64,000 nt of DNA, taken from assembly GCA_038207625.1 (NCBI GenBank), contig JBBQZO010000004.1, positions 186,001 to 250,000 on the forward strand. The letters are read 5' to 3'. This document shows positions 49,286-58,226 of this stretch, one piece after another. Origin of the DNA: JBBQZO01 sp038207625. Its GTDB lineage: Bacteria; Pseudomonadota; Gammaproteobacteria; Burkholderiales; Burkholderiaceae_D. Below the pieces are notes generated by a model that was not told the origin of the DNA, searched no databases, and was given only the letters and a program-made list of their open reading frames with translations. Each line of letters starts with the position of its first letter. Positions within the stretch are counted from its first letter, which is position 1. Both the position numbers and the translations under genes were made by a program.

Positions 49286-52074
49286 GTACCGGCGCCGCCG
49301 CCAGCGCGCGCGAGGTCAAGACGACCTGCTGCTATTGCGGCGTCGGCTGCGGCGTCATCGCGAGCACCGACGGGGTGCAGGTGTTGGCCGTGCGCGGCGA
49401 CCCGGACCACCCGGCCAACTTCGGCCGGCTATGCAGCAAAGGCAGCGCGCTGCACCTGACTGCGCGTCCGGTGCTGCAGCAGCAGGTGCGCGCACTGGCG
49501 CCGTCGATGCGTACGCGCCGCCACGCCGATCGGCACGACGCGTCGTGGGACGACACGCTCGGCTACGTCGCCCAGCGCTTCGCCGACACGATCGCCGAGC
49601 ATGGCCCTGACAGCGTGGCGTTCTACATTTCTGGCCAGTTGCTCACCGAGGACTACTACGTCTTCAACAAGCTCGCCAAGGGACTGATCGGCACCAACAA
49701 TATCGACACCAACTCGCGCCTGTGCATGTCCAGCGCGGTGGCCGGTTACAAGCAGACGCTGGGCGCGGACGCGCCGCCGGCCTGCTACGACGACATCGAA
49801 CTGGCCGACGTGATCTTCATCGTCGGCTCCAACATGGCCTACGCGCATCCGGTACTGTACCGCCGGCTGGAAGCGGCCAAGCTGCGCAAACCGAATCTAA
49901 AAGTGATCGTGGCCGATCCGCGCCGCACCGACACGGCACTGGGCGCGGACCTGTTCCTGCAGATCCTGCCCGGCACCGACGTGGCACTATTTAACGGCAT
50001 GCTGCACCTGTGTCTGTGGGAGGGCTTGACCGACCACGCCTTCATCACCCAGCACACGGACGGTTTCGCCGCGCTGAAAAACACCGTACGCGATTACACA
50101 CCGAAGCTGGTGGCCGACATCTGCGGCATCGCCGAAGCGGATCTGGTGCAGGCGGCGCGCTGGTTCGGCCAGTCCAAGGCCGCGCTGTCGCTGTACTGCC
50201 AGGGTCTGAACCAGTCGTCGGCCGGCACGGCCAAGAACGCCGCGCTGATCAACTTGCATCTGGCCACGCGCCAGATCGGCAAACCGGGCGCCGGCCCGTT
50301 TTCCCTGACCGGTCAGCCGAACGCGATGGGCGGGCGTGAAGTGGGCGGCATGGCCAATTTGCTGTCGGCCCACCGCGACATGGGCAACCCCGCGCACCGC
50401 GCCGAAGTGGCCGCGCTGTGGGGTGTGCCGACCGTGCCGGCCACGCCCGGCACCACGGCCGTCGAAATGTTCGAGGCGCTGGCCGAAGGTAAAATCAAGA
50501 TCATCTGGATCGCCTGCACCAATCCGGCCCAGTCGATGCCGGACCAGAAGCTGATCCGCGCCGCGCTCGAGAATGCCGAGCTGGTGATCGTGCAGGAAGC
50601 CTATGCCAGCACCGCCACCGTGGCCTACGCCGACGTGCTGCTGCCGGCCTCCACCTGGGCCGAGAAGGAAGGCACGGTCACCAATTCGGAGCGCCGCATC
50701 ACACGCGTCAACGCGGTGCTGCCCAAGCCTGGCCAGAGCCGGCACGACTGGGAAATCGTCAGCGATTTTTGCGCCGTGCTGGCGCCCTTGCTGGGCAAGC
50801 CGGCCGCACCGTTCGTGTACGCGACGACCGAGGACATCTGGAACGAGCACCGCGAATCGACGCGCGGACGCGACCTCGATATCACCGGGCTGTCGTTCAA
50901 GATCTTGAGCGAGCAGGGGCCGCAGCAGTGGCCGTTTCCCACCGGCGCCGAACACGGCAAAGCGCGGCTGTACGAGGACGCCGTGTTTCCCACTGCCAGC
51001 GGGCGTGCGCATTTCGTCGATACGCCGTATCAGCCGGTGGCCGAACCGGTCGACGCGCGCTACCCGATCCACCTGAACACGGGCCGGCTGCGCGACCAGT
51101 GGCACGGCATGAGCCGCAGCGGCACCGTGGCGCAGTCGTTCGCGCATGTGGCCGAGCCGTCGGTGGTACTGGCGCACGCCGACATGGCGCACAAGCGCCT
51201 CAAGGACGGCGACCTGGTGCACGTCACCAGCCGGCGCGGCAGCCAGATTTTGCCGGCCGTGGGCGGTGACGACATGCGCGCCGGCCAGGCCTTCATCGCC
51301 ATGCACTGGGGGCAGGAATATCTGTCCGGGCGCAGCGGCGCCGGTGCCGGCGTGGGGGCGACGTTCGGCGTGAACAGCCTGACCCAGTCGGCGTTCGATC
51401 CCAGCTCCAAGCAGCCCGAACTCAAACACGCGGCCATCAAGGTGCTCAAGGCCGAACTGCCGTGGCGCTTCGTGGTGTTTGGCTGGGTCGACGAGGCGCA
51501 GGCCTTGTTGCTGCACGCCCGTCTGCAGCCGTTCATGCGCCGCTTCGCGTTTTCGTCTTGCACCTTGTTCGGGCGCGAACGGGTCGGCGTGCTGCTGCGC
51601 GCTGCCGATGACTATGCGGGCGAGCCGGCCCTGGTGCGGGAAATCGAGACGCTGTTTGGCATCGATGGGGCCAGCGTGCTGCGCTACGACGACACCAAGC
51701 GCGGCAACGCGCGCCACATGCTGGTGGCCGACGGCAAGCTGGCCGCCGTTGCGCTGGCCGGCGACATCACGGCCGAGCACTGGCTCAAGCAGATGCTCGA
51801 GGCCGACACGTCCGTGGCCGCGCTGGGACGCTTGCTGCTGTCGCCATCGAGCAGCGCGCCGCAGGGTTTCAAGTCGCGCGGGCGCATCGTGTGCAGCTGC
51901 CTGAACGTGGCGCAAAACGAGATCGGCGCGGCGCTCGAGACGATGGGTGGCGTGCCGGACAAGCTGGCCGCCCTGCAGGCCAGGCTCAAGTGCGGCACCA
52001 GTTGCGGCTCCTGCGTGCCGGAGCTCAAACAGATGGTGTTTGCGGCCAGCTCGGCGCCGGCCAAGGCGGCATAA
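49282..52074 (+). CDS. nasA: Assimilatory nitrate reductase catalytic subunit NasA
   Basis: A 930-residue molybdopterin enzyme reducing nitrate to nitrite. The N-terminal [4Fe-4S] site is TTCCYCGVGCGV with the fourth Cys in GRLCSKGSAL (about residues 13-55). Molybdopterin regions follow (SNMAYAHPVLYRRLEAAK, GQPNAMGGREVGGMANLL, DVLLPASTWAEKEGT, NTGRLRDQWHGMSRSG). The C-terminus has an added BFD-like [2Fe-2S] domain (CSCLNVAQNEIG...CGTSCGSCVPELK, about 872-920), which could receive electrons directly from a flavoprotein. No separate NasB/NasC electron-transfer subunit is present in the window. It is third gene of nirB-nirD-nasA. Confidence 0.95.
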   Translation: MSTGAAASAREVKTTCCYCGVGCGVIASTDGVQVLAVRGDPDHPANFGRLCSKGSALHLTARPVLQQQVRALAPSMRTRRHADRHDASWDDTLGYVAQRFADTIAEHGPDSVAFYISGQLLTEDYYVFNKLAKGLIGTNNIDTNSRLCMSSAVAGYKQTLGADAPPACYDDIELADVIFIVGSNMAYAHPVLYRRLEAAKLRKPNLKVIVADPRRTDTALGADLFLQILPGTDVALFNGMLHLCLWEGLTDHAFITQHTDGFAALKNTVRDYTPKLVADICGIAEADLVQAARWFGQSKAALSLYCQGLNQSSAGTAKNAALINLHLATRQIGKPGAGPFSLTGQPNAMGGREVGGMANLLSAHRDMGNPAHRAEVAALWGVPTVPATPGTTAVEMFEALAEGKIKIIWIACTNPAQSMPDQKLIRAALENAELVIVQEAYASTATVAYADVLLPASTWAEKEGTVTNSERRITRVNAVLPKPGQSRHDWEIVSDFCAVLAPLLGKPAAPFVYATTEDIWNEHRESTRGRDLDITGLSFKILSEQGPQQWPFPTGAEHGKARLYEDAVFPTASGRAHFVDTPYQPVAEPVDARYPIHLNTGRLRDQWHGMSRSGTVAQSFAHVAEPSVVLAHADMAHKRLKDGDLVHVTSRRGSQILPAVGGDDMRAGQAFIAMHWGQEYLSGRSGAGAGVGATFGVNSLTQSAFDPSSKQPELKHAAIKVLKAELPWRFVVFGWVDEAQALLLHARLQPFMRRFAFSSCTLFGRERVGVLLRAADDYAGEPALVREIETLFGIDGASVLRYDDTKRGNARHMLVADGKLAAVALAGDITAEHWLKQMLEADTSVAALGRLLLSPSSSAPQGFKSRGRIVCSCLNVAQNEIGAALETMGGVPDKLAALQARLKCGTSCGSCVPELKQMVFAASSAPAKAA

Positions 52075-52250
52075 GCAGCCGGCTACGCTGCAAAGGGTGG
52101 TCGGGCTAAAGGGACGGCAGGGCGCTACGGAGGTGGCAGGATGGTATGCCTTGAAAGGCGTAAGCCCGAACCCGAGGCTGCGAGGCGGCATGAAAAGGCG
52201 CTGACGCGCGCCCGCTACGGGTGCGCGTCACGGCTGGCGCTGCTCCCCGA

Positions 52251-52403
52251 TCATGCGCGTCCAGCGGCGCCTGTCACTAAGCCAACACCGGCGTCGCCGC
52301 TGCCATGGATGGCGCTTTGTTCAATGGCGATGTCGCTCTGGTCCGACTGGTATTGCTCCGGCAGATTGTCGAGCGATGGACTGGTGGGGTCGATGTACGT
52401 CAT
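52251..52403 (-). CDS. Possible small protein, 50 residues
   Basis: A short frame in an otherwise gene-free 800-bp region. Its ATG (52403) is preceded by AGGAGA at ideal distance. The protein begins MTYIDPTSPSLDNLPEQY and is acidic and Asp/Ser/Gln-rich in its first half, then Gly/Ala-rich. Its composition is less Arg/Ala-skewed than shadow frames here. There is no signal or membrane helix, and I know no family. The case rests on the ribosome site and composition only. Confidence 0.4.
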   Translation of the reverse strand: MTYIDPTSPSLDNLPEQYQSDQSDIAIEQSAIHGSGDAGVGLVTGAAGRA

Positions 52404-52871
52404 CTTTGTCTCCTGTCAGGTCTAAGGGCCGTTCCGTTCGCATGGGGGGGCGCAGCTGCCGTTCTGACTTGGTCGGCCCGGCCGACATGGCGGGCGAGCC
52501 AGCTGTTCTGAGCGGGACGCTGGCTGTGCCACGCCGCTTGGTTCCTAGCGAGGGAACGCGCAGCGATCGGGCCAGCCTTGCATGGGCATGGGCGGGCGAT
52601 CACTGTCTGATAAGTTTGCGTCGCGAGATGACGGTTGGTTTGATCTGCCTCAATGTTGCGCAGCATGCGTGGAACTCTGCGCGGCCTCGTCCATGCTGCG
52701 CGGCAGAACGGCTTGGCGTGCCAGAACACGGCACCGTCGCGGCCGACGTGCGCGTAGCTTGTCGATCGGATGGTATTCGAAAGTATCGGTGTTGAATGAG
52801 TGAACCAATAGCCAGTTTATCAATCGCAGGCGCTTACCGATAATGGCCCTATCGTCACTTGGGAGCACATC
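52404..52871. other. Gene-free stretch with FNR-like box and promoter
   Basis: No supported gene. TTGAT-CTGC-CTCAA (52640-52653) is one base from the FNR/Anr consensus TTGAT-N4-ATCAA. TTTATC-N17-GATAAT (about 52815-52844) is a plausible sigma-70 promoter for the SMP-30-like gene. Frames crossing here are Arg/Cys-rich and look non-coding. Confidence 0.4.
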
Positions 52872-53876
52872 ATGCATACAAAAACACTGTTGAGCGCGGC
52901 GCTGTTTGCGCTGCTGGTCGGATCGGGCGCGGGCGCGCACAGCGCCGCGAGCCAGACCCCGCCGACGCTGGCCTTGCCGGCCGACTGGTATCCGGAAAGT
53001 GTGGCGCTGGGCCCGGACGGCTCGCTGTACGTGGGCAGCTGGCGCAACGGCGCGGTGGCGCGCGTGCGCCCGGACGGCTCGCCCCCGCAGATCCTGGTGA
53101 CGCCGGGTTCGAACGGCCTGGCCAACGCGCAAGGCGTGCTGGTCGACGCGCGGCGTCAGCGCCTGTGGGTGTGTTCCGGCAATATCGGCTACACGACGGT
53201 GCCGTCCACGCCCAGCGCGCTGAAAAGCTACGACCTGGCCAGCGGCGCGCCCGTGGCCAGTTATGCGATGCCCGACGACGGCTATTGCAACGACCTGGTG
53301 CAAGACAGCGGCGGCACCATCTACATCAGCGACTCGGCCCACCCGCGCGTACTGCGCCTGCGCGAGGGCGAAGCGGCATTAAGCGTGTGGAAGGAAGATC
53401 CCGCGCTGGCCGGCGGCAGCGATGGCTATTTTTTGAATGGTATCGCGCTCGAAGGCGACGACACGCTGTATGTCAGCGCCGTGTCGGCCTTGCCGTGGTT
53501 TTCGCGCATCCGCATCGGGGCGCACGGTCGGGCGGGCGCCAGCACGCGCATTGCGGTGCCGCGGGTGCTGAAAAACGCCGACGCGATCCGCAGCATCAGC
53601 GCGGGTCGCCTGCTCATTTTCGAGAGCAATGCGTTCGGCAAGAGCGGGCCGTACGGCGGGCAGATCAGCATCGCCCAGATCGACGGCGCCGCCGCCACGC
53701 TGACGACGGTGGTTGGTGGCTTGAACGATGCGTCTTCCGGCGTGCTGGTGGGCAAGCGGATTTACTTCATCGAGTCAAAGTATGGTTTGTTGTTCATGCA
53801 CAAGAACGACCCGGGCGCGCTGCCCGTCGGCGTGCCGTTCGACGTGCAGTCGGTGGCTTTGCCGGACGCGCCCTAG
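52872..53876 (+). CDS. Secreted SMP-30/gluconolactonase-like beta-propeller
   Basis: A 334-residue exported protein. Signal peptide ends near GSGAGAHSAA. Propeller repeats are visible: PESVALGPDGSLYVGSWRNGAVARVRPDG, AQGVLVDARRQRLWVCSG, GYCNDLVQDSGGTIYISDSAHPRVLRL, LNGIALEGDDTLYVSA. This is the SMP-30/LRE-like six-bladed type; the Asn-Asp in CNDL and N-G-I fit the metal site of the family. Many relatives are sugar lactonases; a secreted form with unknown substrate is all that can be said. GGGAGC lies before ATG 52872. Confidence 0.78.
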   Translation: MHTKTLLSAALFALLVGSGAGAHSAASQTPPTLALPADWYPESVALGPDGSLYVGSWRNGAVARVRPDGSPPQILVTPGSNGLANAQGVLVDARRQRLWVCSGNIGYTTVPSTPSALKSYDLASGAPVASYAMPDDGYCNDLVQDSGGTIYISDSAHPRVLRLREGEAALSVWKEDPALAGGSDGYFLNGIALEGDDTLYVSAVSALPWFSRIRIGAHGRAGASTRIAVPRVLKNADAIRSISAGRLLIFESNAFGKSGPYGGQISIAQIDGAAATLTTVVGGLNDASSGVLVGKRIYFIESKYGLLFMHKNDPGALPVGVPFDVQSVALPDAP

Positions 53877-53925
53877 TCAGCGCGCCGAGATGGGGTGTGG
53901 CGGACCGCTCGGAGCGCCACTGGCC

Positions 53926-54276
53926 TCAGGACGGCCGGGTGGCCGGCGGTGGGCTGGCGTTCAGGCAACCCAACACCTGGCGCACCCGTTCGACGCTGGC
54001 GCCGTCGGCGTCCCACAGACCGTGCGCCAGCAGCACCGTCATTTCATCGACCGAATAACGGTCGCCCATCACTTGCCGATCCCAATGGTCGACCTGTTGC
54101 GGGAATGCACGGGCGTCGAACCAGGGCATACCGTCGCGCTCGCACAGCACCAGCACGTTGAAGTCCAGCTGCCGGTCGATCCAATGGGCGATCAAGGTGC
54201 CGTCGGGGCCGTGATTGCGCAAGAAATCGTCGACGGTGGGCGGAAGCGCATGCGGATGGATGATTCGTGAGCACAT
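53926..54276 (-). CDS. Hypothetical protein
   Basis: A 116-residue cytoplasmic protein, no signal peptide. It has a balanced composition and several Trp residues (HWIDRQLDF, MPWFDARAF, DHWDRQVMGDRYSVDEM). The pattern is that of a folded alpha/beta protein, but I do not recognise a family. It lies 27 bp upstream of the aroG stop on the same strand, so it follows aroG on a shared transcript. The converging SMP-30-like gene ends 49 bp away. Confidence 0.65.
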   Translation of the reverse strand: MCSRIIHPHALPPTVDDFLRNHGPDGTLIAHWIDRQLDFNVLVLCERDGMPWFDARAFPQQVDHWDRQVMGDRYSVDEMTVLLAHGLWDADGASVERVRQVLGCLNASPPPATRPS

Positions 54277-54303
54277 GGGACGGACCTGATCAGTAAATGC
54301 AAC

Positions 54304-55362
54304 TTAAGGGCGGGCGCGCAGCTGCGCGGCGGCGTCGCGCAACATCGTCTCGGTGGTGGCCCAGTCGATGCAGCCGTCGGTCACCGAGCAGCCGTATTTG
54401 AGCTGGGACAGGTCGGACGGAATCTTCTGGTTGCCGGCCACCAGGTTCGATTCGATCATCACGCCCACCAGCGACTTGTTGCCGTGGCGAATCTGGTTGA
54501 CGACGTCGGCCATCACCAAAGGCTGCAGCTCGGGCTTCTTGTAGCTGTTCGCGTGCGAGCAGTCGACCACCAGATTGGCCGGCAGCTTGGCTTTTTCCAG
54601 CGCCTGTTCGGCGATCGCGATCGACACCGAGTCGTAATTGGGCCGCCCGTCGCCGCCGCGCAACACCACGTGGCCGTAGGCGTTGCCGCGGGTGCGCACG
54701 ATGGCCACGTTGCCGGCGCTGTTAATGCCCAGGAAAGAATGCGGATGGGCCGACGACAGGATCGCGTTGATGGCGATGTTGATGTCGCCGTCGGTGCCGT
54801 TCTTGAAGCCGACCGGGGTCGACAGGCCGGACGACATCTCGCGGTGTGTCTGCGATTCCGTGGTGCGCGCGCCGATCGCGGTCCAGGCGATCAGGTCGCC
54901 CAGGTATTGCGGCGAGATCGGGTCGAGCGCCTCGGTGGCGGTGGGCAGGCCCAGCTCGCACACGTCGATCAGGAACTGGCGCGCTTTTTCCATGCCGGCG
55001 TCGACGCGGAACGAATCGTCCATGTCCGGGTCGTTGATGTAGCCCTTCCAGCCGGTGGTGGTGCGCGGTTTTTCAAAGTACACCCGCATCACCAGCAGCA
55101 TCGTGTCGGCCACTTCGGCCTGCAGCGTTTTCAGGCGGCGCGCGTAATCGAGTCCGGCGACCGGGTCGTGGATCGAGCACGGTCCGACCACCACGAATAG
55201 CCGCTTGTCCTTGCGGTCGATGATGTTGCGCAGCGCTTCGCGCCCTTGCATGACGGTGGCAAACGCGGCGTCCGTCAGCGGCAGTTTGGCGTGCAGCTCG
55301 GCCGGCGTGGGCATCGGCGCGAACGAGGTGACGTTGATGTTTTCAATATCTGGTGTGTTCAT
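54304..55362 (-). CDS. aroG: 3-deoxy-7-phosphoheptulonate synthase (class I, AroG-type)
   Basis: A 352-residue DAHP synthase, condensing phosphoenolpyruvate and erythrose-4-phosphate at the entry of the shikimate pathway. Family stretches: VVVGPCSIHDP, MRVYFEKPRTTTGWKGYINDPD, ELGLPTATEALDPISPQYL, GARTTESQTHREMSSGLS, VGFKNGTDGD, VVLRGGDGRPNYD, and VVDCSHANSYKKPELQ. Allosteric type (Phe, Tyr or Trp) cannot be decided by eye. ATG 55362 begins the conserved sequence; upstream codons cross a terminator. Confidence 0.96.
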   Translation of the reverse strand: MNTPDIENINVTSFAPMPTPAELHAKLPLTDAAFATVMQGREALRNIIDRKDKRLFVVVGPCSIHDPVAGLDYARRLKTLQAEVADTMLLVMRVYFEKPRTTTGWKGYINDPDMDDSFRVDAGMEKARQFLIDVCELGLPTATEALDPISPQYLGDLIAWTAIGARTTESQTHREMSSGLSTPVGFKNGTDGDINIAINAILSSAHPHSFLGINSAGNVAIVRTRGNAYGHVVLRGGDGRPNYDSVSIAIAEQALEKAKLPANLVVDCSHANSYKKPELQPLVMADVVNQIRHGNKSLVGVMIESNLVAGNQKIPSDLSQLKYGCSVTDGCIDWATTETMLRDAAAQLRARP

Positions 55363-55442
55363 GATCTTGCTTCTATGCGTGTATGGGCGAAAGACAACGC
55401 AACATAGTAGCCCCAAACGTGGCCACCTGCAGGCCCGAGGCC

Positions 55443-55479
55443 AAAAAAACGGGCGCCGCACACACGCATGGCAGCGCCC
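55443..55479 (-). terminator. Rho-independent terminator of the HupE operon
   Basis: On the minus strand GGGCGC and GCGCCC form a stem (55451-55456 with 55474-55479) with a 17-base loop, followed by GTTTTTTT (55443-55450). It lies between the HupE/UreJ stop and aroG. Confidence 0.65.
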
Positions 55480-55587
55480 TGGGTCCATCGTATAGCTTTG
55501 GCGAAACATTAGATTGCGCGATTGCGACACCGGATTGCGCAATGACGACACGCCGAAGCGTCACCCCGACACCAAGGTGCCGGCACC

Positions 55588-56703
55588 TTAGATGAGTTTA
55601 AGGTCGAAGGCCCGTTCGACAAACCAGCCGGTGGCCAGCAGCGCGATCGCCAGTGAGCCGGCGCGCATCAACTGGCGGTACACGCCGGTGCGCAGCAGCA
55701 GCAGGGCGGCCGGCAAGAACACCGCCACGATGGCCATCTGGCCGAGTTCGACGCCCACGTTAAAGCCGAACAGGCGCGCCAGCAGCGCGCCCTGCGGCAA
55801 ACCCAGGTCGGCCAGCACGCCGGCAAAGCCGAAGCCGTGGATCAACCCGAACGCAAACGCGGCCAGCGGGCGGCGCCCGCGGAACAGCGGCAGCAGATTG
55901 TTCAAGGCGGCGAACGCGACCGAGGCGGCGATGCTTGATTCGACCAGCCGGGACGGCAGCGTCACCAGCTGCAGGCTGGCCAGCGTCAGCGTCAGCGAGT
56001 GTGCCAGCGTGAACGCGCTGACCACCTTGAGCACGTCGATGAAGGCCGGACGCAAGCCGCGCGCGCCCGGTTCGCCCAGCAGCACGGCCGGCAGCAGCAG
56101 CGACAGCAGGAACAGGATATGGTCGAGGCCGATCCAGATGTGCCACATGCCGTGGCGCACATAGTCGCCGAACTGGCCCAGCGCGTCGGGGCGGCCGATG
56201 GCCAGCGTCTGGCTGGCGCGCTCGGGGCTGAAGATGGCCGTCGAGGTCTGGCCGGCGTGCTCCAGCCGCAGCAGGCCTTTGTGCTGCGGGTCCAGTTCGG
56301 CGAACAGCCGGTAGCCGACAGTTAGCGCGCTGATCGGCGCGCCGCAGTCGGCGCCAAAGCGCAGCACCGTGTAGGCGCCGTCGGTGTGCTGGTCGATTTG
56401 CTGCTGGCGCACGCGCGCCGCACAGGCGTTCTGTCCGCTGGCGATGGTCAGGTGCGCCAGCGCATAGCTGGCGATGGCCTCGTGGCGGGCGCGGATCTCG
56501 TCCCACGTCAGCTGGCCGTCGCCGTCGCCGTCAAGGCCGATGGCAAAGTCGAGATCGCGCAAGGCGATGTCCCATTGGCCGTCGATGTGCGCGCCATCGA
56601 CCTTCAGTGTCAGGTAGCTGTCGCTCGGTTTGTGCGCCTGCGCGGGTGTGCAGGCGAACGTGAACGCGCACAGCGCGACGATCCATTGTGCAATGCGGCC
56701 CAT
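55588..56703 (-). CDS. HupE/UreJ-family membrane protein with periplasmic domain
   Basis: A 371-residue protein: signal peptide (ends TPAQAHKP), a periplasmic part of about 170 residues with an EF-hand-like acidic loop (DLDFAIGLDGDGDGQLTWDEI, about residues 50-72), then about seven helices of the HupE/UreJ type beginning GMWHIWIGLDHILFLLSLLLP and including FTLAHSLTLTLA and GFGLIHGFGFAGVLADLG-like segments with conserved His. HupE/UreJ relatives are nickel permeases, but this two-part subgroup is of unknown substrate. Its start overlaps the TPR stop by one base. Confidence 0.87.
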   Translation of the reverse strand: MGRIAQWIVALCAFTFACTPAQAHKPSDSYLTLKVDGAHIDGQWDIALRDLDFAIGLDGDGDGQLTWDEIRARHEAIASYALAHLTIASGQNACAARVRQQQIDQHTDGAYTVLRFGADCGAPISALTVGYRLFAELDPQHKGLLRLEHAGQTSTAIFSPERASQTLAIGRPDALGQFGDYVRHGMWHIWIGLDHILFLLSLLLPAVLLGEPGARGLRPAFIDVLKVVSAFTLAHSLTLTLASLQLVTLPSRLVESSIAASVAFAALNNLLPLFRGRRPLAAFAFGLIHGFGFAGVLADLGLPQGALLARLFGFNVGVELGQMAIVAVFLPAALLLLRTGVYRQLMRAGSLAIALLATGWFVERAFDLKLI

Positions 56704-57884
56704 CAGGCACCTCCGGCGAGTTGGCGCGTCAGGCGCGCGATGGCAACGTCTTCGATCTTGTGCTTGCGCGCCCAGTCCAGTGCCGGGCGGGCGGCGGCAC
56801 TCTGGCCGCTGCGCTGCGCCGCTTCCAGATACAAGCGCAGATCGGCCGGTTCTTTCTGGACGGCCCAGTTGGCGCGCGCCAGCGCCAGCGCGGCGGCGCC
56901 GTCGCCGCGCAGTTGCAGCTCGAAGCGCGCCTGCTCGCGTTGATGAACCGTGTCGCCGCGCTGGGCGGCGGCGGCGAAGCGTGCCGCCAGCTCGGCGATG
57001 GCGCCGCGCAGTGCCGCGCCATCACCGGGCAGTTGTTGCAAGGCCAGCGCGTAGCGCAGCAGCAGCGCGTCGACCCGGGTCTGGTCCTTGACCAGCGCCA
57101 GCGCTTCTTGGGCGCGGCGCGCGTCGAGCAGGAAATCGGCATACGCGCCCAGCAGGTAGCCGTCGCCGGGGCGCAGCGCCAGCGCGCGCCGAAAGCGCGC
57201 TTCGGCCAGGCCCGCTTGGCCGCGCCGGGCGGCGATTTCGGCCAACAGTGTCAGCACCCACACTTCGGTGTCGGGCTCGGTGGTGCCGCTGCGCTGCAGC
57301 GTCGTCGCAAGCAAGCTGTCGCTGCTGGTCGCGCGCCCCGTCAAGGCGCCGATATTGGCAATGCAGCTTGCGCTGATCAGGTCGGACGCCAGCAGCGACA
57401 GGCGCGCGCAACTGGCGGTGGCGCCCGGGTAGTCGCCTTGCACGGTTTGCACCGTGGCGCGCGTGAGCCAGGCTTGCACATTGCCCGGATCGCTGGCCAG
57501 CGCCGCATTCAGGTCGGCCAGCGCCGCGTCAAATTGATGCGTGCTCTGGCGCAGCGTGGCACGCAGGATGCGCACCGCCGGCGGCGGCGCGGCCAGTTGC
57601 CACCATGGCGCCAGCGCCGCCTGCGCGTAGCCGAGATAGCGCGGATCGCTGTCGCTGCGCGCCGTGGCGATGTACTGCTGCGCCAGCATGGTCGCGTTGC
57701 GCAGATTGGACGGGTCGGCACGCAGTTGCGCGCGCAACTGCTGCAATTGCCGTTGCGCGGCGTCGAAGCGGCGTGGCAGCTGCTCGATCACCTGGTCGCC
57801 GCGCGCCGGCGTGTACGGGCTCGCCTGTGCGACGCAGCAGCCAGCGCACAGCGCAAGCAAGGCGATGATGGACGGTCTTGGCAT
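56703..57884 (-). CDS. Exported TPR-repeat protein
   Basis: A 393-residue protein with signal peptide (MPRPSIIALLALCAGCCVAQAS). Degenerate tetratricopeptide repeats fill the mature part: FDAALADLNAALASDPGNVQAWLTRATVQTVQGDYPGA, QAGLAEARFRRALALRPGDGYLLGAYADFLLDARRAQEAL, GDGAAALALARANWAVQKEPADLRLYLEAAQRSG. It probably scaffolds a periplasmic complex with the other products of this operon (DUF4331, lipoprotein, HupE/UreJ). Start 57884 is chosen for the signal peptide; upstream codons add 16 unlikely residues. Confidence 0.87.
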   Translation of the reverse strand: MPRPSIIALLALCAGCCVAQASPYTPARGDQVIEQLPRRFDAAQRQLQQLRAQLRADPSNLRNATMLAQQYIATARSDSDPRYLGYAQAALAPWWQLAAPPPAVRILRATLRQSTHQFDAALADLNAALASDPGNVQAWLTRATVQTVQGDYPGATASCARLSLLASDLISASCIANIGALTGRATSSDSLLATTLQRSGTTEPDTEVWVLTLLAEIAARRGQAGLAEARFRRALALRPGDGYLLGAYADFLLDARRAQEALALVKDQTRVDALLLRYALALQQLPGDGAALRGAIAELAARFAAAAQRGDTVHQREQARFELQLRGDGAAALALARANWAVQKEPADLRLYLEAAQRSGQSAAARPALDWARKHKIEDVAIARLTRQLAGGA

Positions 57885-57969
57885 GATGGTTCTCGCTGCG
57901 GTGTTGTTCTGGTTCGGTTCTGGGGCGTGCATCGGGCCCGCTGGTGGCGGACCCGACGCACTGGCCGGC

Positions 57970-58200
57970 TTACTTCAGTGCCACCGGCTCGGTGTCGTCC
58001 GGTGCCGACACGGCGCTGGCCGTGAGCGGTACCGGTTCGGTGTCGTCCGGCGCGCTGGCGATCGCGCTGAGCACTTGCGCGACAAACGCGTCCTGACGCG
58101 TAGCGCCCGGATCGCCGCCACTAGCGGCGCCGTCGTTGCCGCCCCCGCCGCCCCCGCAGCCGCTCAACAGCAAGGCGATCAACATGGTTGATTTTTTCAT
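57970..58200 (-). CDS. Small lipoprotein
   Basis: A 76-residue protein with a lipoprotein signal (MKKSTMLIALLLSGC; lipobox LLSGC), a run of Gly after the lipidated Cys, and an APDDTEPV octapeptide occurring twice (residues about 50-57 and 66-73). It sits between the DUF4331 gene (26-bp gap) and the TPR gene (85-bp gap) on the same strand, so it belongs to that operon. Unknown function; the repeat is too short for a family call. Confidence 0.7.
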   Translation of the reverse strand: MKKSTMLIALLLSGCGGGGGGNDGAASGGDPGATRQDAFVAQVLSAIASAPDDTEPVPLTASAVSAPDDTEPVALK

Positions 58201-58226
58201 GATGCACTGCTCCTATGGTGTGGCCG

